From assembly GCA_028865845.1 (NCBI GenBank), contig JAGWJK010000410.1, positions 1 to 5,135 on the forward strand: a stretch of DNA of 5,135 bases. Direction: 5' to 3'. Of this stretch, positions 1 to 5,135 are shown in pieces. The notes beneath the pieces were generated by a model. The model was not told the DNA's origin and did not search any database. It saw only the letters and a program-made list of their open reading frames with translations. Source of the DNA: Rhizobiaceae bacterium. GTDB taxonomy: Bacteria > Pseudomonadota > Alphaproteobacteria > Rhizobiales > Rhizobiaceae. The translations under genes and the position numbers were made by a program. Each line of letters starts with the position of its first letter. Positions within the stretch are counted from its first letter, which is position 1.

Positions 1-330
1 GACGACGTCTTCAGCGCGAGGCCAAGATAGGCGTTCTTGGCATCATAGGTCAGCGTCGGGGTCAGGAAGGCGAGATCGCTGCTGACGCCGGCAAACTGGC
101 CGCTGATGCCACCGCTCTTGATGATGGTGTAGACGGTCGAGGGACGGTAGGAGCCGTCGCCGGCGAGCACCGAGACGGTGCCGTCGAGGTTGGCGGTGCC
201 GGTGACATTAAGCTCAGAGCTACGACCGGTCGCGTCGCTGACCACCCGGAAGACGCCGGTTGCGGTCTGCACGTAATTGCCGTCGAGAGTAAGACTGCTG
301 GTCAGCGAGCCCGCCTGGAAGGTGCCGGCA
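1..330 (-). other. C-terminal end of the passenger (junction/autochaperone-like region) of the autotransporter
   Basis: This part stops being an Asn-ladder repeat. It reads LTLDGNYVQTATGVFRVV, then SSELNVTGTANLDGTVSVL, YRPSTVYTIIKSGGISGQF, and finally LAFLTPTLTYDAKNAYLGL. The order 'xYxQxxxGxxxV, L.VTGTAxLDGTVxV, YTIxxxGGxxGxF, L.PxLxYDAxNxYLxL' is the well-known end of pertactin-like passengers, next to the beta-barrel. In characterised autotransporters this segment helps start passenger folding on the cell surface. Three of the nine Lys residues seen in the window fall in its last 40 residues, matching the change from repeat to non-repeat sequence. The barrel itself (normally about 250-300 residues, ending in an aromatic residue) is not in the window and should lie just beyond position 1. 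Confidence 0.85.
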
Positions 331-3300
331 TTGGTGACGGTACCGATGCTCCAGCTGCCCGACGCAGTCCAGTCGGCGCCGCCGGTAATGGTGAGCGAGC
401 TGCCGGTGCCGAAGTTGCTGATGGTGTTCGACATCGATCCGGAGCCGGCAAGGCTGATGCGGCCGGCACCGCTGCCGCCGTCGATCGCGCCGTTGAGGAC
501 CGAGCCGGTCTCAAGCGTCAGGTCGTTGACGCCGGCATCGAACTGCACGGCAACGCCGCCCGTGCCGGTGATCGTGCCGCTGTTGACGAGGCTGGCCCCG
601 GTGCCGGTGAATAGGGCGCCGGTGACGCCGCCGATGGTGCCGGAACTGGTGTTGACCACGACCGCATTGCTACCGAGCGCCATACCGGCGACGGCATCAT
701 CGAGAATGGTGCCGGCATTGGTGATCGTGCCGCCATCGACCTGCACACCATAGGTGCCGCCCTTGATATAGCCACCGGTCGAATTGGTGAGCGTACCGCC
801 GCTGCCAAGGACCACGCCGGTGCCGCTCGTGCCGATGATCGTGCCGGTGTTGGCGATGCTGCCGGAACCGTTGATGCCGTTGGTATCGCCGGTGATGCTG
901 CCGCTATTGATGAAAGTGCCATCGCTGCCGACCGTCTGCGAGCCGGAGATCACGCCGGAATTGAGAACGGTGCCGTCATTGCTGAAGCTGCCGTTGTTGA
1001 CGATGGTGCCGGTGTTGGCAAAGCTGCTGGTGTTGGTAAAGGTTCCGGTCGGATCGTTGACGATGGTGCCGGAATTGGTGGAGCCGCCGGTAATGGCGAT
1101 GGTGCCGTCATTGGCGACGGTGCCGGAACCGGAGACGATCAGAGAGCCGGTCAGCGTGCCCTGGTTGGTGAGCGAGGTCGGCGAGGTGCCGTCGCCGATC
1201 TGGGCGTTGGCAACCAGCGTATGCTCGTCGATGACCGGATTGGTGCCGGTGAAGGCAGCACTTTGGAAGCCGATGATCTGGGCGGAACTCAAGGCGCCGG
1301 AGCCGCGCAGCAGCAGCGTGTTGATGCCGTTGCTGCCATCGGCAAGGCCCGACAAGACGCCGCCGGTCTCGATGATCAACTCATTGGTTCCGCCGGCAAA
1401 CTTGATCGCGGTGCCGCCGGCGCCGCCGATCAGCCCGAAATTGTCGATGGTGCCGGAGCCGCCGGTAAAGAGAATGCCGACGCCCGAGGTGCCCGTGCCG
1501 GTGATGGTGCCGTAATTGCTGATCATCGCCAGCCCGCCGGTCACCGCGATGCCGGCAGACGAACCGGTGATGACGCCGGAGGCGCGGTTGGCGATCATAC
1601 CGTTCTCGCCGAGCGAAACGCCGACCGTGCCGGAGATTACGCCGGCATTGGTGAGCGAACCGGACGTGATCGAGATGGCGGTGGTGCCGGCAGCCGCAAT
1701 CGTGCCGGTCGCCTCGTTGTCGATATCGCCGCCGGCGAGCATCAACGCGCCGCTTATGCGGCCCGTGTTGGTCAGATGGCCGATATTGGTGAAGGTGCCG
1801 GTGTTGGTCAGCGTGCCCGAGTTGTCGAAGCTGCCCGCATTGGTGAAGACGTCGCTGTTGCTGACATTGCCGGCATTGCTGAAGGTGCCGTTGTTGGCAA
1901 AGGTGCTGCTGTTGTCGAAGCTGCCGGCGCTGCCGTTGACAATCCGGCCGGAATTGGTCGAGGGCGCGTTGGCAAGCACCGTGCCGCTGTTGGCAAGGGT
2001 TGCCGTGCTGTCGACGGTGATGATGCCGTTCAGGTGGCCGAGATTGCTGAGCGTGCCGGAGATGACCGTCGGATTGGTGATGGTCGAGCCGGCGTCGATC
2101 GCGCTTGTGGCGTTGAGGAAGCCGACATATTGGAAGCCATAGGCCTGAACGTCACTCAACTGGGCACTGTCACGGACGACGAGCGTGTTGAGTCCGAGCC
2201 GTCCGTCGGCAATGCCGGAGAGGACGCTGCCGGCCTCGAGGATGAGTTCGTTGCTGCCGCCGGCGAACTTGACGGCAGTGCCGCCGGCGCCGCCGATCAA
2301 TCCGAAGTTGTCGATGACGCCGGAGCCGGCGGTAAAGAGAATGCCGGTGCCCGATGTGCCCGTGCCGGTAATCGTGCCGTTGTTGGTGATCGTCGCCGTG
2401 CCGCCGGTCACCTCGATGCCGGCCAGGGTGCCGGAGATCAGGCCGGAGGCCGCGTTGGTGACGGTAAGCCCGGTGCCGTTGAGGACGACGCCGTAGGCGC
2501 CGGTGATCGAGCCGGCATTGGCAAGCGCGCCGGAGGAGATGGAGATCGCGATGTCGCCGTCGGCGGCAATCGTCCCGGTTGCCTGGTTGTCGACGCTGCC
2601 GCCGGAGACCACGATCGGACCGGTGATCTCGCCGCTGTTTGCGAGATCGCCGATATTGGTGAACGTGCCAAGGTTCAGCAGGGTACCGGCATTGGCGAAG
2701 CTGCCGCTATTGGTGAGGGCGCCGCTGTTGCCGAATTGGCCATTGTTGGTGAAGGTGCCGGAGTTGGTAAAGGTGCCTTCGGAATTGAAGAACAGGCCGG
2801 TGCTGGTGAAGCTGCCGGCGGTGGTGAGCGTGCCGTAATTGGCAAGCGTCGCAACCGTCTGCGTGCCGGTCAGGGTCCAGTTGGCGCTGCTGCCAAGGCC
2901 GACAGCGGCAAAGTTCCTGACGTCGATCGTGCCGGTGCCGGAAATGAAGCCCACCGAGTTCATACCCGCACCGCCGTCAACCACGCCGGTGAAGCTCGCG
3001 CCCGCCAGGACCTGCATGGTATCGTCGCCGCCGCCGAACCGCACCGCGGTGCCGCCATTGCCGATGATCGCGCCGGAATTGACGAGCGTATTGGCGAAGG
3101 TGCCGTAAGTGTCGCTGAACGAGACGCCGATGCCGGCCGTTCCCGTGCCGCGGATCGTACCGCTGTTGCTGACCATGCCGGCATTGCCGGCAACGACGAC
3201 GCCGGAGATGCCGCCGGTGATCGTTGCGGTCGCGCCGCTGTTGGTGAGCACGCCGCCGCCGAGCAGGAAGACGCCGTCTCCCGATGTACCGGTGATCGCG

Positions 3301-5135
3301 CCTTCGTTGACGACGGAATTGCCGGTGCCGTCGAGAAGGATGCCGAAGGTCCCGCCGGTGATTGACGAGGCCGTGCCGCTATTGTCGATACTGCCGCCGG
3401 CCGTCATGAAGACACCCACCTGCGTGGCGCTGCCGGTGGTGACGATCGTGCCTTGGTTGGTCAGCGTGCCGGCATTTTCCCTGACGACGACACCATATGC
3501 TCCCCCCGAGATCCGCGATGCCACACCGGTGTTGGCGATGCTGCCGCCGGCGGCCATGTAGATGCCGGTGCCGGAGGTGCCGGTCGCTATGATCGTGCCG
3601 TCATTGCTGACAGTGCCTGTGTTGAAGACATACCCTATCGCCCCCAAACTAATACCGGCGGTGTTGCCGGAGATCAGGGCCGCCGTGCCGCTGTTGGTGA
3701 CGGCACCGCCCGACTTCAGGTAGACGCCCGTGTCGCTGCCGCCGACGATCGTGCCTTCGTTGAAGACGCTGTTAAAGCCGGTGCCGCTGCTGCCGTTGTA
3801 GATGTAGACGCCCTGGACGGTTCCCGAGATCCGCGATGCCGTACCATTGTTGGTGACGCTGCCGCCGGCGACCAGGATGACGCCGTCGCTGCCGGTGATC
3901 GTGCCGTCATTGCTGACGGCGCCGACACCACCCATGATGTCGATGCCGGTGCCGCCGCTTGTGATCAGCGCTGCCGTGCCGTTGTTGGTAACAGTGCCGC
4001 CGGCCACGAGGCGCACACCGTTGCCGAGTGTGCTCCTGCCGATGATCGTGCCGTCGTTGCTGACGATGCCGGCCCCACCCTGGATGTAGACGCCGGTATC
4101 GCCGCCGGAAATCGCAGCCGTCGCACCGAGATTGGCGACGCTGCCGCCAAAGCCGAGGAAGATGCCGCGGCTGAAGCTGCCGGTGCCCTTGATCAGGCCG
4201 GCATTGGTGACGAGGTTGCCGCCGTTGCCGCCGCCGATCACGCCCTGGTCGCCGACGATCGAGCCGGCCGCGAGATTGTTGAGGCTACCCGAACCGGAGA
4301 GCGATACTGCGCCGGTAATGCTGCCGTCATTGGTCAAAAGGCCGGCATTCTCCAGATAGAAGGCCCCGGTCGACAAAGCGCCGTGGTTGATGAAGGTGCC
4401 GTCGTTCTCCAGCAGGCCGGTATTGGTGAAGGTGCCGTTGTTGGTAAAGGTGCTGGTGGTGGTAAAGCCGCCGCTGCTGACGATCAGGCCGGAATTGGTT
4501 GAAGGCGCGTTTGCAAGCACCGTGCCGCTGCTCGAAAGCGTGGCGAAGCTGTCGACGGTGATGATGCCGTTGAGCGTGCCGGCATTGCTGAGCGTGCCGG
4601 CAATGACGGTCGGGTTGGTGATAGTCGAGCCGGCATCGATGATCTGGGTGGCGTCGATGAAGCCGACATATCGGAAGCCGTAGGCCGTAACACCGCTGAG
4701 TTCGGCGTCGTCCTTGACCAGCAGCGTATTGACGCCGCTGCTGCCGTCGGCGGCGCCTGAAAGCACGCTGCCGTCCTCGAGGATCAGCGCGTTGGTGCCG
4801 CCGGCAAACCTGATTGCCGTGCCGCCTGCGCCGCCGATCGACCCGAAATTGTCGATGGTGCCGGAGCCTGAGGAGAACAGAACGCCGACGCCCGACGTGC
4901 CGGTGCCGAGGATGGTGCCGTGATTGTCGATCAGCGCCGTGCCGCCCGTCACCTCGACGCCAGCCGTGCTGCCGGAAATCAGGCCGGAGGCCTCGTTGGT
5001 GATCGTCAGCCCGTTCCCGTCAAGCGCAACCGCCGACGTGCCCCCGATCGAGCCGGAATTGTCGAGCGAGCCGGACGAGATCGCAACCGCGATCCCCGTT
5101 GCCGAAATCGTGCCCGTCGACCGGTTGTCGACACT
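1..5135 (-). CDS. Giant autotransporter adhesin-like protein, passenger domain (partial at both ends)
   Basis: The minus-strand frame covering plus positions 3-5135 is open for 1711 codons. I translated it by hand and found no TAA, TAG or TGA. Both termini are outside the window, so no start can be chosen; internal ATG codons are ordinary Met residues. The protein is Gly/Thr/Ser/Asn-rich, has no Cys, and repeats motifs such as TNSGTI, SNDGTI and GTGTSGTGI. These are typical of beta-helical passengers of type V secreted (autotransporter) proteins. The last ~110 residues match the conserved passenger end that precedes the translocating beta-barrel. By family knowledge such a protein is exported by Sec, its C-terminal barrel inserts in the outer membrane, and the passenger is displayed or released, usually for adhesion or biofilm formation. 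The ligand cannot be read from the sequence. No PATR-type motif, protease triad or RGD motif was seen. A two-partner (TpsA) exoprotein is the main alternative, but the C-terminal junction argues against it. The autotransporter call is strong; the adhesin role is inferred. Confidence 0.95.
435..566 (-). repeat. Cap motif C5 (last before the passenger end)
   Basis: GTGGVAVQFDAG, NDLTLETGSVLNGAIDGG, SGAGRISLAGSGS. LETGSVLNG matches the LExGSVLSG core of C1 and C2. After it come ADWTASGSWSIGTVTNAG and then the non-repeat junction region. It is about 861 bases from C3, close to the 867-base module period, which suggests the C-terminal part derives from a further module copy. Confidence 0.7.
531..863 (-). 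repeat. Five ~22-residue beta-helix coils near the passenger C-terminus
   Basis: The coils are: GSIANTGTIIGTSGTGVVLG plus SGG (23 residues); TLTNSTGGYIKGGTYGVQVD plus GG (22); TITNAGTILDDAVAGMALGS plus NA (22); VVVNTSSGTIGGVTGALFTG plus TGA (23); and SLVNSGTITGTGGVAVQFDA plus G (21). Each has a hydrophobic residue two before Asn, a GTI-type turn and a final hydrophobic strand. This single-coil period is half of the ~49-residue period of the array at 3177-4214, so the two arrays share one structural unit. The fifth coil runs directly into cap motif C5. Confidence 0.78.
957..1088 (-). repeat. Asn-rich hexapeptide block H4
   Basis: Units GGSTNS, GTIVND, a two-residue insertion PT, then GTFTNT, SSFANT, GTIVNN, GSFSND and GTVLNS. 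The period is again 18 bases apart from the insertion. The block lies between the replaced tail of module copy 3 and the C-terminal coil array, the same position relative to a module end that H1 and H3 occupy. Confidence 0.75.
1089..1277 (-). other. Replaced tail of module copy 3
   Basis: After the copy 3 cap the protein reads IIGFQSAAFTGTNPVIDEHT, LVANAQIGDGTSPTSLTNQ, GTLTGSLIVSGSGTVAND, then GTIAIT before hexapeptide block H4. This occupies the place where copies 1 and 2 carry the YGFxYVGF to NAPSTNSG segment, but I see no convincing residue-by-residue match beyond the generic GTL-TG and GT-AN patterns. It has two acidic/His residues in IDEHT, unusual in this otherwise uncharged passenger. 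The segment was either acquired by recombination with another repeat gene or diverged fast. Its function is unknown. Confidence 0.6.
1278..1763 (-). repeat. Large beta-helix module, copy 3 (homologous part)
   Basis: The copy starts GRISGALMLAGGDIDNEATG, runs through coils ending TGTGTSGVGILFTGGSG and DNFGLIGGAGGTAIKFAGG, and includes cap C3 (NGINTLLLRG). Similarity to copy 2 continues to about ALSSAQ, near position 1278. It then stops: the YGFxYVGF, GSTITNPTVI and TVLANAPSTNSG part of copies 1 and 2 is replaced by unrelated sequence (IIGFQSAAFTGTNPVIDEHT and onward). The offset from copy 2 is 867 bases at the cap and 870 bases at the upstream GTFTNIG hexad, so one codon was gained or lost between them. 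Confidence 0.82.
1284..1427 (-). repeat. Cap motif C3
   Basis: GGAGGTAIKFAGG, NELIIETGGVLSGLADG, GINTLLLRGSGALSS. It is the last part of module copy 3 that still matches copies 1 and 2; sequence similarity ends right after it. Confidence 0.74.
1764..1925 (-). repeat. Asn-rich hexapeptide block H3
   Basis: Nine exact six-residue units with no indel join module copies 2 and 3: GSFDNS, STFANN, GTFSNA, GNVSNS, DVFTNA, GSFDNS, GTLTNT, GTFTNI and GHLTNT. All nine carry Asn at position 5 and a hydrophobic residue at position 3. The last two match the last two units of H2 (GTFTNI, GDLANS), so this boundary was copied together with the module. Confidence 0.82.
1926..2633 (-). repeat. Large beta-helix module, copy 2
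   Basis: The module begins after hexapeptide block H2 with GEITGPIVVSGGSVDNQATG. It runs through coils SITGAYGVVLNGTG, TNAASGLISGTLAGIEV and TNNGTITGTGTSGTGILF, then cap C2, then YGFQYVGF, GSTITNPTVI, LNGIITVDS and TVLANAPSTNSG. It is the complete reference copy: copy 1 matches nearly all of it, and copy 3 matches its first two thirds. Copies 2 and 3 are adjacent, separated only by hexapeptide block H3, with a period of about 867-870 bases (289-290 codons). Over 120 aligned bases (2278-2397 against 1411-1530) I counted 15 differences by hand, so the duplication is plain in DNA. Confidence 0.85.
2151..2294 (-). repeat. Cap motif C2
   Basis: GGAGGTAVKFAGG, NELILEAGSVLSGIADG, GLNTLVVRDSAQLSD. 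This is the counterpart of C1 inside module copy 2, aligned with it without gaps. Confidence 0.75.
2634..2834 (-). repeat. Asn-rich hexapeptide block H2
   Basis: Eleven units in a row cover 67 codons: GTLTTA, GSFTST, GLFFNSE (one extra residue), GTFTNS, GTFTNN, GQFGNS, GALTNS, GSFANA, GTLLNL, GTFTNI and GDLANS. The strict 18-base period keeps Gly at position 1, Phe or Leu at position 3 and Asn at position 5 from GTFTNS onward. Regular Asn at fixed spacing fits an Asn ladder on one face of a beta-helix. The block directly precedes module copy 2. Confidence 0.8.
2835..3176 (-). other. Degenerate eighth unit, cap C4 and unique Trp-containing stretch
   Basis: The stretch begins MVSNSGTIRGTGTAGIGVSF like the preceding array units, but the second half-unit is replaced by SDTYGTFANTLVNSGAIIG. 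It then passes into cap C4 (GNGGTAVRFGGGDDTMQVLA, FTGVVDGGAGMNSVGF) and a non-repeated segment GTGTIDVRNFAAVGLGSSAN, WTLTGTQTVATLANY. The Trp is one of only three in the window. The other two are in ADWTASGSWSIG near the C-terminal end, where they also follow a cap (C5). The same order, cap, GTGT/GSG-rich strand, Trp, then GT(L/V)T, therefore occurs twice. This suggests the stretch is a diverged relative of the passenger-terminal module. Confidence 0.65.
2925..3062 (-). repeat. Cap motif C4 (divergent)
   Basis: GNGGTAVRFGGG, DDTMQVLAGASFTGVVDGG, AGMNSVGFISG. The framework (AVxF, GG, VLAGASF in place of LExGSVL, DGG, GMNS) is kept but most other residues differ from C1-C3. It follows the 49-residue array instead of the coil run of the large modules. 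Confidence 0.65.
3177..4214 (-). repeat. Tandem array of seven ~49-residue beta-helix units
   Basis: Units by plus coordinates: u1 4214-4068, u2 4067-3921, u3 3920-3774, u4 3773-3615, u5 3614-3468, u6 3467-3321, u7 3320-3177. Five of the seven (u1, u2, u3, u5, u6) are exactly 49 codons (147 bases), u7 is 48 and u4 is 53. The consensus is xVSNDGTIxGTxGxGVxL, then xAGGSVTNNGTAxxISGG, then xxGVxLxGxxG. Each unit looks like two beta-helix coils of about 24 residues. Units u2 and u4 share TAALI(T)SG, and u3 and u5 share ASRISG, suggesting a two-unit duplication step. A degenerate eighth unit (MVSNSGTIRGTGTAGIGV) follows and leads into cap C4. Confidence 0.85.
4326..4472 (-). repeat. Asn-rich hexapeptide block H1
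   Basis: Eight short units follow module copy 1: GGFTTT, STFTNN, GTFTNT, GLLEND, GTFINH, GALSTG, AFYLENA (seven residues) and GLLTND. The underlying motif is G-(T/S/A/L)-(F/L)-x-N-x, an 18-base period. This copy is more degenerate than H2 and H3 and ends in SITGAVSLSGSG, the same type of sequence that opens module copies 2 and 3 (ITGPIVVSGG, ISGALMLAGG). Confidence 0.7.
4473..5135 (-). repeat. Large beta-helix module, copy 1 (N-terminal side cut by the window edge)
   Basis: The module starts at or before SVDNRSTGTI and runs through five coil-like units, the cap motif C1, then YGFRYVGF, GSTITNPTVI, LNGIITVDS and TVLANAPSTNSG. It aligns with copy 2 with a single one-codon indel near its start and a constant offset of 2541 bases (847 codons) from there to TVLANAPSTNSG. 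By hand count, about 149 of 202 aligned residues are identical from IAVAISSG to NSG, roughly three quarters. Coils have the pattern (V/L/I)xNxGxIxGxxGVxVxGG. The match shows in DNA as well as protein, for example gtcgacggtgatgatgccgt at 4551 and again at 2010. This is intragenic duplication. Confidence 0.85.
4692..4835 (-). repeat. Cap motif C1
   Basis: This is the segment GGAGGTAIRFAGG, NALILEDGSVLSGAADG, GVNTLLVKDDAELSG. The recurring pattern is GGxAxxFxxGxNxLxLExGSVLxGxxDG followed by GxNTLxL. Such segments are common in rhizobial and related autotransporters and separate coil runs. C1 lies 2541 bases from the same segment in module copy 2. Confidence 0.75.

Noticed and set aside
1..330. 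The outer-membrane beta-barrel domain starting inside the window
   Set aside because: The translated sequence ends at the passenger junction (YDAKNAYLGLALKTS). No alternating amphipathic barrel strands are seen before position 1.
277..2838. Plus-strand Pro/Val/Leu-rich ORFs (for example at 277-753, 784-1515, 1516-2142, 2503-2838)
   Set aside because: Their PVPVIVP-like composition comes from reading the repeated gtgccggtg-type sequence in the wrong frame. They all overlap the one frame that gives a sensible protein.
2925..3062. RTX-type calcium-binding nonapeptides (DGGAGMNSV resembles GGxGxDxL)
   Set aside because: The key Asp is Asn in C1-C4 and absent in C5. The motif is never repeated in tandem nonapeptides, so calcium binding of the RTX type is not supported.
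3502..3507. Phase-variation homopolymer tract
   Set aside because: Six identical bases is short for a phase-variable tract and the frame is intact through it. It is kept only as part of the atypical codon patch.
3177..4214. CRISPR-like or non-coding direct repeats
   Set aside because: The repeats are imperfect, multiples of three in length, and conserved at protein level; they encode beta-helix units.
1221..4502. Plus-strand ORFs of 714 and 349 codons as real genes
   Set aside because: They lie base for base antisense to the autotransporter frame. Their products are compositional mirror images of the repeat (Gly/Ala/Asp/Arg-rich), and they lack a recognisable RBS or domain.
302..4693. Short minus-strand ORFs of 61-134 codons (for example 518-922, 1808-1996, 2438-2671, 4484-4693)
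   Set aside because: They are out of frame with the continuous 1711-codon frame and are Ala/Ser/Pro/Arg-rich shadows.

Overview
The window lies entirely inside one very large protein gene on the minus strand. Read from 5135 down to 3, the frame whose codons start at plus-strand positions divisible by three is open throughout: 1711 consecutive codons with no stop. It has neither a real start nor a stop in the window, so both ends are missing. A search for complete start-to-stop ORFs would miss it and report only antisense shadows. I found no other gene, RNA gene, insertion sequence, CRISPR array, promoter or terminator.

The protein is the passenger (exported, surface-exposed) part of a giant type V autotransporter of the adhesin-like class. 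It is extremely rich in Gly, Thr, Ser, Asn, Ala, Ile and Val. It has no Cys, nine Lys and three Trp by hand translation, and it is built from short repeats of the form (V/L)xNxGTIxGxxGVxLxGG. This pattern is expected for a right-handed beta-helix with Asn ladders. The lowest-numbered 330 bases encode the conserved C-terminal end of the passenger (LNVTGTANLDG, then LAFLTPTLTYDAKNAYLGL), which normally sits directly before the outer-membrane beta-barrel. The barrel should therefore begin just beyond position 1, and the signal peptide and N-terminus lie an unknown distance beyond 5135.

Layout from N- to C-terminus (high to low coordinates): large module copy 1 (5135-4473); Asn-rich hexapeptide block H1 (4472-4326); a short linker; a tandem array of seven units of about 49 residues (4214-3177); an eighth, degenerate unit running into cap motif C4 and a unique Trp-containing stretch (3176-2835); hexapeptide block H2 (2834-2634); large module copy 2 (2633-1926); hexapeptide block H3 (1925-1764); large module copy 3 with a replaced tail (1763-1089); hexapeptide block H4 (1088-957); a run of five coils of about 22 residues (863-531) ending in cap C5; and the C-terminal passenger junction (330-1).

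The GC-rich codon use and the flavour of this repeat protein suggest an alphaproteobacterium, most likely Rhizobiales. That is an inference from resemblance only. The region is not a new multi-gene system. What deserves attention is the internal architecture: modules duplicated at several scales, and one patch of atypical codon use inside the 49-residue array.
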